Program-made: the position numbers and the translations under genes
Notes under the pieces: generated by a model
Databases searched by the model: none
Told to the model about the DNA's origin: nothing
What the model saw: the letters and a program-made list of their open reading frames with translations, nothing else
Assembly: GCF_000387765.1 (NCBI RefSeq)
Contig: NZ_ARZA01000196.1
Location: 1 to 47,060, forward strand
Direction of reading: 5' to 3'
Source: Caldisalinibacter kiritimatiensis
GTDB taxonomy: Bacteria; Bacillota; Clostridia; Tissierellales; Caldisalinibacteraceae
Length of the DNA: 47,060 nucleotides
Part shown: positions 1 to 8,220 of the stretch, one piece after another
How positions within the stretch are numbered: position 1 is the stretch's first letter
How the letters are laid out: each line of letters starts with the position of its first letter

Positions 1-44
1 AGGTAGCAAGTTTTTAACTTGCGACTTCGAAGCTTGCCATTTCA

Positions 45-497
45 ATGGCGAGTAGTTCACGAATGCTATATACATCCCTAAAAGACATAACACCTGAAAA
101 AAGATTTAAAGTATTTATTATATCAGCCATAATATCAGAAGTTTGCTATGCTTTCTTTCCGTTTTTTAACCACTTAATTCCTATGTTGATTTTACTTTTG
201 ATAGCAGGATTTTTTAATGCTATTATAAACATATTTCTCAATTCTTCAGTGCAATTAACGGTTCCTCAAAATATGAGAGGTAAAGTAAATAGTTTATTAG
301 GAACAGTGTTGCAAGGATTAACTCCGATAGCTATGGCAGTTGGAGGAATAATAGCTGAATTTATTCCTATTAAAATTATTATATTTTCTTGTTTTATGAT
401 AACATTGTTATTTTTTATTCCATTAGCGTTTATACCTTCATTCAAGCGATTTATAAACTATAATCCTAAGACTCAGACTTTAGAAGATATAATGTAG
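45..497 (+). pseudogene. C-terminal remnant of an MFS transporter
   Basis: The 150 codons match the last third of a major facilitator superfamily exporter: three or four hydrophobic helices, a cytoplasmic loop with QNMRGKVNSL (about residues 75-84), and a polar tail. A full MFS protein is about 400 residues, so the first eight or so helices are missing. The frame has a stop at 15-17, and the ATG at 45 has no ribosome site in front of it. The 44 bases before it are short hairpin-like repeats (for example gcaagtt/aacttgc), not coding sequence, so the truncation lies inside the window and is not an edge effect. Substrate unknown. The first few residues (MASSSR) are probably not original protein. 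Confidence 0.75.
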
Positions 498-671
498 TAT
501 TTAGCAAATAGCTAATGGCGAAGAGCTAATAGCCAAAACCTGAACTTTGTTCTCATTTTTAAAAAAGGAAGTTATTAAGTAATGTAGAATATATATAAGT
601 AGATATACAAATATAAGGGTTTGCTAAATAATTATAATGGTAATAATATAATTGGTACAAACTGAGAAATA

Positions 672-700
672 TTTACATATGTATAATAATTATGTATAAT
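672..700 (+). promoter_or_regulatory. Sigma-A type promoter for degV
   Basis: TTTACA (672-677), a 17-base spacer and TATAAT (695-700), 29 bases ahead of the degV start. Seen in sequence; use in the cell is inferred. Confidence 0.6.
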
Positions 701-728
701 TAGGTAGAATAAACGATGAGGAGTTGAT

Positions 729-1595
729 ATGATGACTGTGAAAATAATTACTGACAGTGCTTGTGATTTACCTGCTAATATTCTAAAAGAGTATGAAATT
801 GACCAAATTCCTATTTTAGTTTATTTAGACGATAATGAGTTTTTAGATGGAGAAACAATAGAACCTAAAAAATTATATGAAGATATGAGGAATGGACTAA
901 TATATAAGACAGCACAAATACCACCTAATATATTTAAAGAAAGATTTACAGAGTATGCTAAACAAAATCAAAGTTGTATATATATAGCGTTTTCATCAGG
1001 ATTATCAGGTACATATAATTCTGCACTGATGGCAAGGGAAGAGGTACTTGATGAGTATCCTGACTTTGACTTAGATATAGTAGACACAAAATGTGCTTCT
1101 GTTGGGTTTGGACTTGTAGTATATAAGGCTGCACAAATGGCTAAAGAAGGTAAAACTAAGGAGGAGATTCTAGAAGCAGTTAGATTTTATTCTGAACATA
1201 TGGAGCACATATTTACAGTGGATAATTTAGAATATTTATATAGAGGTGGGAGAGTTAGCCGTACTGCTGCATTTGTAGGAGGACTATTAAATATTAAACC
1301 TATATTAGATGTTGAAGATGGTAAGCTAATACCTATTGAAAAGATTAGAGGTAGAAAGAGAGTATTAAAAAGAATGATTGAAATAATGGAAGAGAGAGGA
1401 GTAGACTTAAAAAATCAAACAATAGGTATAAATCATGGAGATGACATAGAGGGAGCTAAGAAACTTGAAGAAATGATAAGAGAAAAGTTTGGATGTGAAG
1501 ATTTTGTTGTTAACTTCGCAGGGTGTGCAATAGGAGCCCATTCGGGTCCAGGAACACTGTCAGTATTTTTCTTAAATGAAAAAGCACCGATGTAG
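729..1595 (+). CDS. DegV family fatty-acid-binding protein
   Basis: The 288-residue product has the full DegV layout. The N-terminal ITDSACDLP motif is at about residues 7-15, the lipid-contacting SSGLSGTYNSA loop at about 88-98, a GGRVSRTAAFVGG segment near 173-185, and HSGPGTLSVFF close to the end. DegV proteins bind a long-chain fatty acid between two alpha/beta domains. In Firmicutes they hand exogenous fatty acids to FakA kinase; no fakA is present here, which is common because DegV paralogs are scattered. Either of two adjacent ATG codons (729, 732) could be the start, after a gatgaggag ribosome site. The gene is monocistronic, with its own promoter and terminator. Family assignment is firm; the ligand is inferred from the family. 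Confidence 0.93.
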   Translation: MMTVKIITDSACDLPANILKEYEIDQIPILVYLDDNEFLDGETIEPKKLYEDMRNGLIYKTAQIPPNIFKERFTEYAKQNQSCIYIAFSSGLSGTYNSALMAREEVLDEYPDFDLDIVDTKCASVGFGLVVYKAAQMAKEGKTKEEILEAVRFYSEHMEHIFTVDNLEYLYRGGRVSRTAAFVGGLLNIKPILDVEDGKLIPIEKIRGRKRVLKRMIEIMEERGVDLKNQTIGINHGDDIEGAKKLEEMIREKFGCEDFVVNFAGCAIGAHSGPGTLSVFFLNEKAPM

Positions 1596-1623
1596 ATTAG
1601 TTACCAGTAAGTAGTTAGTAGGG

Positions 1624-1658
1624 AATTTGAGTTGGATGTATCCAGCTCAAATTTTTTT
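1624..1658 (+). terminator. Intrinsic terminator after degV
   Basis: A 13-bp stem (aatttgagttgga / tccagctcaaatt, one G-T pair) around the loop tgta, followed by a run of seven T. Confidence 0.85.
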
Positions 1659-1670
1659 GCTCAAAAATCC

Positions 1671-1699
1671 TTTACAAAAGGAAATTTATGTAGTACAAT
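1671..1699 (+). promoter_or_regulatory. Promoter of the TetR-ABC operon
   Basis: TTTACA (1671-1676), a 17-base spacer and TACAAT (1694-1699). The first TGACT-N4-AGTCA operator begins two bases after the -10 box, where a bound repressor would block initiation. Confidence 0.6.
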
Positions 1700-1700
1700 A

Positions 1701-1773
1701 TGACTAAAGAGTCACATGACCTAAGAGTCACACAAGAAATTATTTTTTTACCATAAATATGACTGTTTAGTCA
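1701..1773 (+). promoter_or_regulatory. Three repeated operators for the TetR regulator
   Basis: Three copies of the palindrome TGACT-N4-AGTCA: 1701-1714 (TGACTAAAGAGTCA), 1717-1730 (TGACCTAAGAGTCA, one base off) and 1760-1773 (TGACTGTTTAGTCA). They lie between the -10 box and the ribosome site of the TetR-like gene. The position suggests autorepression of the whole operon; the inducing ligand is unknown. Confidence 0.7.
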
Positions 1774-1800
1774 CATACTACACACAAAGGAGGGATATGT

Positions 1801-2418
1801 TTGCCAAAGGATACATTTTTCAATTTACCTGAAGAAAAAAGAGAAAGAATAATAGAAGCCGCAATAGATGAGTTTGCTAAACATACTTATCACAAGGCTA
1901 GCATAAATAGAATTGTTGAAAAATCAGATATTGCAAAGGGAAGTTTTTATCAGTACTTTGAAGATAAAAAAGATTTATTTAAATACATCATAAAATTATC
2001 TTCTGAAAAGAAGTTACAATATTTAATGCATGTAATTGGAAATATGGAGGATATGAATTTCTTTCAGATAGTTAGAGAACTTTATATAGCAGGATTAAAA
2101 TTTGCAAAAGATAACCCCAAATTAGCAACTATAGGACAAAATTTTATGAAAGATACAGATACTAAGTTAAAGGAAGAAATTTTAGGAGAAAACATGCCTA
2201 AAAGTGATAACTTTTTTGAACAAATATTAAGAAGGGAGATTGAAAAGGGAGAGATTGTTAAAGATTTAGATGTAAAAGTAATTGCTCATATGATTACATC
2301 ATTAAGTATATCAATAGGTGAATATTTTTATCTTGAGAATGGAATTGCAGATGATGACAAAATAATGTCATTAGTAGATACAATGATTTATGTACTTGAA
2401 AATGGTATTAAAAAATAA
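1801..2418 (+). CDS. TetR/AcrR family transcriptional regulator
   Basis: This 205-residue one-component regulator has a typical TetR N-terminal HTH: the recognition region at about residues 34-53 includes SDIAKGSFYQYF, followed by DKKDLF. The C-terminal ligand domain is divergent, as usual. It starts with TTG at 1801 after a strong aaaggaggg site; no ATG is available nearby in this frame. It is the first gene of an operon with an ABC exporter (14-base gap to the ATPase). The three palindromes upstream are its likely operators. By analogy with such operons it would derepress the exporter when a toxic ligand binds; the ligand cannot be read from sequence. Confidence 0.9.
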   Translation: MPKDTFFNLPEEKRERIIEAAIDEFAKHTYHKASINRIVEKSDIAKGSFYQYFEDKKDLFKYIIKLSSEKKLQYLMHVIGNMEDMNFFQIVRELYIAGLKFAKDNPKLATIGQNFMKDTDTKLKEEILGENMPKSDNFFEQILRREIEKGEIVKDLDVKVIAHMITSLSISIGEYFYLENGIADDDKIMSLVDTMIYVLENGIKK

Positions 2419-2432
2419 GGGGGTTAAATAGG

Positions 2433-3287
2433 ATGTTAAAGGTAAAGAACCTATATCATTCTTATACTAACGATGAAAATTATGCAGTAAAGGGGATTAG
2501 TTTTGAAATAAAAAAAGGAGAGATATTTGGATTTTTAGGTCCAAATGGAGCAGGTAAATCAACTACTCAAAAAATTCTTACGGGATTATTAACTTTACAG
2601 AAAGGTGAAGCTTTTATCGCTGGAATAGACGTTAGAAAGCCAACTGAAAAAATATTTAATTTAATTGGAGTATCATTTGAGCATCCAAATATCTATGAAA
2701 AGTTAACTGGCTTTGAAAATTTAGATTTTTACAGAAAGATGTTTAGTGTACCCACTAAAGAACCAATGAAACTATTAAGAATGGTAGGATTAGAACATGC
2801 AGCTACAAAGAAAGCTGGAGAGTATTCCAAGGGGATGAAGCAAAGACTTGTTTTTGCTAGATCACTGATAAATAATCCTGAACTTTGGTTTTTAGATGAA
2901 CCTATTTCAGGTCTAGACCCTACTACTGCTAGTCAAATAAAGGATATAATCTGGCAGAAAAAGCAGGAAGGAGTTACTATGTTTTTAACAACTCACAATA
3001 TGCATATAGCTGATGAATTATGTGATAGAGTGGCTTTTATAAATGAAGGAAAAATTGAGCTTATAGATTCACCAAGAAATCTAAAACTTAAATATGGAGA
3101 AAAGTTGGTGAAGGTAGAATATAGAGAAAATGAAGAACTAAAGAAAGAAAGTCTATCATTACTTGATGATAGGGATAAGCAAAAGCTAAACAAGTTGATA
3201 AATGAAGGAAAAATAGAAACAATGCACTCACAGGAAGCTACCCTAGAAGAAATATTTATGAAGGTTACAGGTAGGGGGTTGAAATAG
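2433..3287 (+). CDS. ABC-2 type exporter, ATP-binding subunit
   Basis: This 284-residue cytoplasmic ATPase has Walker A GPNGAGKST (about residues 36-44), signature YSKGMKQRL (about 131-139), Walker B LWFLDEP (about 151-157) and a switch histidine in TTHNMH. The C-terminal 70 residues form the extra domain common in CcmA/DrrA-like drug or lipid exporters. The start is ATG 2433 after aaggggg. It ends one base before the first permease gene begins, which fits translational coupling. It would power the two downstream permeases. Substrate is unknown; drug, peptide or lipid export is the usual range for the family. Confidence 0.93.
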   Translation: MLKVKNLYHSYTNDENYAVKGISFEIKKGEIFGFLGPNGAGKSTTQKILTGLLTLQKGEAFIAGIDVRKPTEKIFNLIGVSFEHPNIYEKLTGFENLDFYRKMFSVPTKEPMKLLRMVGLEHAATKKAGEYSKGMKQRLVFARSLINNPELWFLDEPISGLDPTTASQIKDIIWQKKQEGVTMFLTTHNMHIADELCDRVAFINEGKIELIDSPRNLKLKYGEKLVKVEYRENEELKKESLSLLDDRDKQKLNKLINEGKIETMHSQEATLEEIFMKVTGRGLK

Positions 3288-4343
3288 ATGCTTAATAGAT
3301 TTCTTGGACTGGTTAAAAAAGATATAATAACTGGATTTAGAAATTACTATTTTCTAATGGTTATAATAGTTGCTTTATTATTTGTTGGTATAATCCAGTT
3401 TGTAATACCTGAAGATACAAGTATAAAGCCTAGCGTATATTACTATATAGATTACGAAGGTGAAATGAAAGCATATTTGCAAGAGATGATAGGTCAATCA
3501 GAGGAAGAACATGATAAAATCTATAAAGCTAATTCGAGAGAAGAGATAATAGACAATATGAAGAAGAGTACAAATTCCATTGGGATGGTAATTACAGCAA
3601 AACAAGGTAAACCTTCGATAGAATTTATATTACAGGGATATGAAAATGAGCAGGTAAAAAATGCACTACTTCTATCAATGAGGGATGAAATAAATAGTGT
3701 ATTTAATGAGGAGATAGAAATAGATGTTGTAAAACTAAAACAGGGATTAAACGTTGAAAAGATACCTACAAACAAAAACGTACTTCCGTTATTTGTGTTA
3801 ACAGAACCAGTAATGCTTGGATTTATTTTAATAGCAGCATTGATATTTATGGAAAAGGATGAAGGAACGATAAAAGCATATATTGTAACACCAGGTAGAC
3901 TTCCTGAATACTTGGCATCAAAGATTACTTTAATGCTAATATTAGGGATAATATCAGTACTAATAAGCACTATATTGGTGGTTGGATTTGATGCTGATTA
4001 TGTAAGTCTGTTAATTATAGTTATATTGGGAGGAATATTTGCTTCTTCATTGGGCTTAATTGTAGCAAGTTTCTTTAAGAATTTATCTCAAGCAATGATA
4101 TGGATAATAGCTATAACTCTTGTACTAAGTATTCCAACAGTATCATATTTTTTCCCAAGTTTTGCTCCATGGTTTTTTACTATACTTCCAACATATCCAT
4201 TAATGTTTGCTATTAGAGAAGCCATATTTCAAACAGGAAACAGTAGCATTATTTATTCGACAGCATTGTATTTATTGGTTGTTAGTATTATCACCTATGG
4301 AATTTCAATATTAACATATAGATTACATTTAGCTAGGGATTAA
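3288..4343 (+). CDS. ABC-2 type permease, first subunit
   Basis: The 351-residue product has the ABC-2 layout: one membrane helix near residues 20-38, an extracytoplasmic domain of about 120 residues, then five or six helices from about residue 160 to the end. GTIKAYIVTPGRLPEYLASK (about 195-214) is the amphipathic segment typical of family members before the second helix. It directly abuts the ATPase gene and is followed after 14 bases by a second, similar permease, so the exporter is probably ATPase2-permease1-permease2. Confidence 0.9.
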   Translation: MLNRFLGLVKKDIITGFRNYYFLMVIIVALLFVGIIQFVIPEDTSIKPSVYYYIDYEGEMKAYLQEMIGQSEEEHDKIYKANSREEIIDNMKKSTNSIGMVITAKQGKPSIEFILQGYENEQVKNALLLSMRDEINSVFNEEIEIDVVKLKQGLNVEKIPTNKNVLPLFVLTEPVMLGFILIAALIFMEKDEGTIKAYIVTPGRLPEYLASKITLMLILGIISVLISTILVVGFDADYVSLLIIVILGGIFASSLGLIVASFFKNLSQAMIWIIAITLVLSIPTVSYFFPSFAPWFFTILPTYPLMFAIREAIFQTGNSSIIYSTALYLLVVSIITYGISILTYRLHLARD

Positions 4344-4357
4344 AGGGGGTGTAAGAT

Positions 4358-5359
4358 TTGATACGAAGAATATTAAATGTTTTTAAAAGGGATATGTTGA
4401 ATAGTTTTAGAGATTATTTGATGTTATATATGTTTATAGCACCGATTCTTTTGACAATAGGATTTAGTTTTTTTATTCCCAGTGTACAATCTGCTTCACT
4501 ACAATTTGCAGTAGATGAAAATTTAGACCGAGAAGTGATAAAGGAATTTGAAAAGTACGGAAAAGTTGAAAAGTATAACAGTATAGAAGAAATAAAAGAT
4601 AGGGTTAATGATGTAGATGACGTTGCAGGGATAACTAAAAATAATGAGGGAAAGTTTCAAGTAATATTAGAAGGTAATGAGTCCCATGATACAGAAGTAA
4701 TACCTCAAATGATAATTAAGGATATGATGAGAGAAAATAAGTTGAATATAGACTTAAATGTAACGGATATAGGAGTGAAAAGGTCACCGGTGGCATTAAT
4801 AGGAGCAATATCTATAATCCAAATGGCAGTATTAATTGGGGGAGTGACTATTGGATTTAATATTATTGAAGAAAAGCAATCCAATACTATTAAAGCACTT
4901 AATGTTACACCGATGACTAAGCTTGAGTTTATAATAGGTAGAAGTATTGTAGGTATTGTTCTTCCTATAATACACGTATATATTGTATTATGGATTTTAG
5001 GTATGCTTAATGTAAATAAAATGATGGTATTAGTAATGACTATAGTAAGCTCTTTGATTGGAATATTGATTGGATTTTTAATAGGTGTAATTAGCAATAA
5101 TCAGATTACAGGAATTACAAACATGAAAGCGGTGTTTATAATAGTATCATTATCAATAATAGGAGCTTTATTACTACCTGAAAGTAAGCATTTTCTATTG
5201 TACTGGGCTCCACCCTATTGGTCTTTTATAGGGTTTAGAGACATATTATTAAATAATATAACCTGGGGGCAAATAGGAGTATACGCGAGTTGGATATTAG
5301 GATTGACCTTTATAATATTCCTTCTATTTAGAAAGAAAATTAGTAGGGGATTAGCATAA
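4358..5359 (+). CDS. ABC-2 type permease, second subunit
   Basis: The 333-residue product has the same plan as its upstream neighbour: an N-terminal helix (about 20-40), an extracytoplasmic domain, then a helical core starting near residue 145. IEEKQSNTIKALNVTPM is the conserved cytoplasmic segment. The start is TTG at 4358 after aaagggggtg. It is the last gene of the TetR-ABC operon; a strong terminator follows 12 bases after the stop. It probably forms a heterodimer with the first permease. Confidence 0.9.
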   Translation: MIRRILNVFKRDMLNSFRDYLMLYMFIAPILLTIGFSFFIPSVQSASLQFAVDENLDREVIKEFEKYGKVEKYNSIEEIKDRVNDVDDVAGITKNNEGKFQVILEGNESHDTEVIPQMIIKDMMRENKLNIDLNVTDIGVKRSPVALIGAISIIQMAVLIGGVTIGFNIIEEKQSNTIKALNVTPMTKLEFIIGRSIVGIVLPIIHVYIVLWILGMLNVNKMMVLVMTIVSSLIGILIGFLIGVISNNQITGITNMKAVFIIVSLSIIGALLLPESKHFLLYWAPPYWSFIGFRDILLNNITWGQIGVYASWILGLTFIIFLLFRKKISRGLA

Positions 5360-5371
5360 ATGTATTATATT

Positions 5372-5417
5372 ACTCCAACAATAGACTTATATAAATCTAT
5401 TGTTGGAGTTGTTTTTA
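5372..5417 (+). terminator. Intrinsic terminator of the TetR-ABC operon
   Basis: A long stem (actccaacaatagactt paired with aaatctattgttggagt) around a short AT loop, followed by tgttttta. Confidence 0.9.
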
Positions 5418-5459
5418 TATTATAATTATAATTGGGATTAAATAAAGGGGGAAAATCTT

Positions 5460-6029
5460 ATGTTAATAGGGGAAAAAGTAAGATTAAGGGGACTAGAAGA
5501 AAAGGATATACAGTTAGCATATGAGTATATGAATGACCCAGATGTTATACTGAACCTTTGGACTGGAATACCATATCCTGTAACTCTTAAGCAGGAAAAA
5601 GCATGGTATGAAAGTCAAAAGGACAATAAAAACACCTATAATTTTGCAATTGAAACATTAGCAGATAGATTATATATAGGTGGATGCGGAATCAATGAGT
5701 TAGATTTAAAAAATGGAGTTGCAATAGTAGGTATAATGATAGGCCATAAGGATTATAGAGGCAAGGGATATGGAACAGATGCAATGAGGGTTTTATTAGA
5801 CTTTATATTTAACCAAATAAATGTTAACAAAGTACAACTACATGCCTTTGCCTTTAATGAAAGGGCTATTAAATCATATAAGAAATGTGGATTTATTGAA
5901 GAAGGAAGAATAAGACAAAGGATATTTAGAAATGGCAAATACCATGATGAAATAGTTATGGGAATATTAAGAGAAGAGTATATAGACATAACAAATATAA
6001 AAACTTTTAAATATAGAAAAAACAAATAG
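5460..6029 (+). CDS. GNAT family N-acetyltransferase, RimJ/RimL-like
   Basis: This 189-residue protein begins with the LIGEKVRLRGLEEKD segment typical of RimJ/RimL-type enzymes. The acetyl-CoA pyrophosphate loop is GHKDYRGKGYGTDAM (about residues 95-109), and the later AFNERAIKSYKKCGF is motif B, which completes the fold. It transfers an acetyl group from acetyl-CoA to an amine; the substrate could be a protein N terminus or a small molecule and cannot be read here. The start is ATG 5460 (TTATG context) after aaaggggg. The gene stands alone, between two terminators. The tail after about residue 178 is Lys-rich and unconserved. Confidence 0.9.
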   Translation: MLIGEKVRLRGLEEKDIQLAYEYMNDPDVILNLWTGIPYPVTLKQEKAWYESQKDNKNTYNFAIETLADRLYIGGCGINELDLKNGVAIVGIMIGHKDYRGKGYGTDAMRVLLDFIFNQINVNKVQLHAFAFNERAIKSYKKCGFIEEGRIRQRIFRNGKYHDEIVMGILREEYIDITNIKTFKYRKNK

Positions 6030-6048
6030 AAAAACCAACAAATGTTTA

Positions 6049-6077
6049 TAGACAAATGCCCATAAAAGTAGTATAAT
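6049..6077 (+). promoter_or_regulatory. Promoter of tRNA-Lys
   Basis: TAGACA (6049-6054), a 17-base spacer and TATAAT (6072-6077), 22 bases before the mature tRNA 5' end. The 27 bases 6051-6077 match 24 of 27 in the DUF5320 promoter (14832-14858), spacer included. Confidence 0.7.
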
Positions 6078-6099
6078 AAATTTCACACAGTAAAATTAT

Positions 6100-6176
6100 A
6101 CCCCTTTAGCTCAGTTGGCTAGAGCACTTGACTCTTAATCAAGGTGTCCAGGGTTCGAGTCCCTGAAGGGGTACCA
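6100..6176 (+). tRNA. tRNA-Lys(CTT)
   Basis: The full cloverleaf can be folded by eye. The acceptor ACCCCTT pairs with AAGGGGT, the D arm is GCTC...GAGC, and the anticodon stem CTTGA/TCAAG encloses loop CTCTTAA with anticodon CTT. The T arm holds GGTTCGAGTCC, the discriminator base is A, and the 3' CCA is encoded. It is a single tRNA with its own promoter and a terminator at once downstream. Confidence 0.97.
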
Positions 6177-6181
6177 GATAA

Positions 6182-6219
6182 AAACCACTAGGTATTTGAT
6201 TGCCTGGTGGTTTTTTTTG
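6182..6219 (+). terminator. Intrinsic terminator after tRNA-Lys
   Basis: Stem aaaccactaggta / tgcctggtggttt followed by eight T. Confidence 0.88.
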
Positions 6220-6302
6220 TTTTCTAATTTTTTAAAAATATTTTAATCATTATTAATTGTGGTTATATTTGCTATATAATTAAATTTATGTATAATTAAT
6301 AT

Positions 6303-6724
6303 GTGGGTATAAGGTTTGATGAGGGAATTGAGGTTTATATGGAATTTAAGATACAGGATTTTTCAGAGCAGATAGCAAGGGAAATCTTTATAAAATTAAA
6401 TTCGATGGGTAATATAGAACATGTGACTTCAAACTGTATAGATTTACTTGGATATACTTCAGACGGAATGAAGGGACGAAATTTTCAGGAGTTTATATTA
6501 GAAGGTAATAGTAAAGATATTCTAGGCAAAGAAGAAGGACAGCTTGAATTAATGCTAGTACATAAGAACGGTTCAATATTAAGAAACCAAAGTTACCAAT
6601 AGAAATTTCTATTGGAACAGCGTATAGTCATAAATCTAAAGATAGTATGAAGAATTTATTCAATATAGCTGATAATAGGATGTATAAGGATAAAATGAAG
6701 AAAAAATGTTATTCTTTCTATTAA
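6303..6724 (+). pseudogene. Collapsed PAS-GGDEF (diguanylate cyclase-type) gene
   Basis: The open frame from 6303 (GTG; or ATG 6339) encodes a PAS-like segment, including NIEHVTSNCIDLLGYTSDGM and GRNFQEFILEG, and stops at 6602. From 6584, in a different frame, the DNA encodes the extreme C terminus of a GGDEF domain (ISIGTAYSHKSKDSMKNLF, then IADNRMYKDK) up to TAA 6722-6724. The whole catalytic centre with the GG(D/E)EF motif, about 130 residues, is absent. The best reading is an internal deletion that also shifted the frame, leaving a dead signalling gene. Both pieces are clear; the original domain order is inferred. Confidence 0.8.
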
Positions 6725-6744
6725 ATCAGTACCCCTAGTATTTA

Positions 6745-6776
6745 AAAAGCGACTTTAGTCGCTTTCTTATTTTTTC
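6745..6776 (+). terminator. Intrinsic terminator
   Basis: Stem aaagcgac / gtcgcttt with a tta loop and a T-rich tail (cttattttttc). The core gcgactttagtcgc is nearly repeated in the terminator at 8094. Confidence 0.75.
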
Positions 6777-6953
6777 TAAGAGCTGACAGCTAGGACCTGA
6801 GAACTGACTAAAATGCTACTAACTACTAACAACGAACTATTAACTTATAAAAACATAAAGTAGACTTTGTTCTAATATTGGCTAATGCTATAAAAAATCA
6901 ATATTATATAGTATAATAAACTATGAAAGTAACTATAGATAAAGGGGTGCTTA

Positions 6954-8081
6954 ATGTTGAAGAGAATATTGGCTACAATTATCACAATAATATTAGTAAT
7001 GACTTTACCAGTATTTGCAGATGATTTTGAACAAACATCAGTACATGAACCTACAATGGGAACTGCAAAGGGAAAAGTTATCGAAGTAATATCAGAAACA
7101 AATGCAGATGAGAGTGAGGATTCATTTACATTTTCTACACAGATTGTAAAGGTAAAAGTTCTTACTGGAAAATATAAAGGGGAAGAGTTTATTATAGAAA
7201 ACAATTTGAGTAATAATGTAGCATATGATATAAAAGTGCAAGCCGGAGATGAAGTAGTTTTAGCAGTTGAAGAGACAGAGGGGGAAGCTCCACAAATGTT
7301 TATCTCTGATTTTGTTAGAGATAAATATATGATGTACTTATTAATTGCTTTTATACTATTGCTTTTAGTAGTGGGAAGGATAAAAGGATTAAAATCAATG
7401 GCTACATTGGCTATTACAGTTTTAATTGTTGCTAAAGTAATGCTTCCTCTTATTTTAAAAGGCTATAATCCTATATGGGTATCAATAGTTTCATCTATTG
7501 CAATAACTATACTTACAATTTTCATAATTGGTGGTATAAACATAAAGTCTATATCAGCTATTATAGGAACAGCTGGCGGAGTAATTTTTGCTGCAGTTTT
7601 ATCCTATATTGTAGGTAGTTTAGCTAAACTAACTGGATTAAGTAGTCACGAAGCTAGTATGCTTATGTATATTCCACAAGGCATAAGCTTCGATTTTAGA
7701 GGATTATTATTTGCAGGTATTATAATAGGTACATTAGGAGCAGTGATGGATGTAGGTATGTCTATTGCGTCTGCAATGTATGAGATGAGAGGGATTCATC
7801 CTAACATATCTCCAAAAGAATTAATTAAGTCAGGTTTGAATGTAGGTAGAGATGTGATGGGGACAATGTCTAACACCCTAATATTAGCTTATACTGGTAG
7901 TGCTATACCTTTACTATTACTTTTTATGGCATATGATACACCTATGCAGGAAATATTAAATTTAGATTTGATAGCTACAGAGATAGTAAGGTCATTAGCA
8001 GGAAGTATAGGAATTATTATAGCTATACCAACGACTGCATTAGTTACAGGATTGATTTTAAAGTATAAGAATATTGGTTAG
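6954..8081 (+). CDS. YibE/F family polytopic membrane protein
   Basis: The 375-residue product has an N-terminal signal or anchor helix (about 1-22, ending ALPVFADD-like), an extracytoplasmic beta-rich domain of about 100 residues (GTAKGKVIEVISE, then KVKVLTGKYKGEEF), and about seven membrane helices from residue 125 on. The polar motifs AVMDVGMSIASAM and GRDVMGTMSNTLILAYTG are hallmarks of the YibE/F family, whose function is not established. It starts at ATG 6954 after aaaggggtg and stands alone. Confidence 0.9.
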   Translation: MLKRILATIITIILVMTLPVFADDFEQTSVHEPTMGTAKGKVIEVISETNADESEDSFTFSTQIVKVKVLTGKYKGEEFIIENNLSNNVAYDIKVQAGDEVVLAVEETEGEAPQMFISDFVRDKYMMYLLIAFILLLLVVGRIKGLKSMATLAITVLIVAKVMLPLILKGYNPIWVSIVSSIAITILTIFIIGGINIKSISAIIGTAGGVIFAAVLSYIVGSLAKLTGLSSHEASMLMYIPQGISFDFRGLLFAGIIIGTLGAVMDVGMSIASAMYEMRGIHPNISPKELIKSGLNVGRDVMGTMSNTLILAYTGSAIPLLLLFMAYDTPMQEILNLDLIATEIVRSLAGSIGIIIAIPTTALVTGLILKYKNIG

Positions 8082-8093
8082 AGAGATTATTTG

Positions 8094-8116
8094 AGGCGAC
8101 TTTAGTCGCCTTTTTA
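8094..8116 (+). terminator. Intrinsic terminator after the YibE/F gene
   Basis: Stem aggcgac / gtcgcct with loop ttta, followed by ttttt. Confidence 0.85.
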
Positions 8117-8220
8117 AAAAGAAGTAAAAATTAATATAAAATAAACAGTTAACAATATAAAAAAAGGGTATATATAAATTAACTTAGGATTGTTAAAAAA
8201 GCTACATAAGGAGTGAAAAA

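Noticed and set aside
3521-5097. Long minus-strand open frames opposite the ABC permeases (3521-3970, 4705-5097)
   Set aside because: Shadows of AT-rich membrane-protein codons; low-complexity Ile/Ser/Asn products with no ribosome sites.
6776-6850. CRISPR-like or tandem repeat array from recurring words such as ctactaactactaac
   Set aside because: The words are degenerate, irregularly spaced and scattered singly through intergenic DNA (also near 1601, 10215, 15430, 42600); there are no regular repeat-spacer units.
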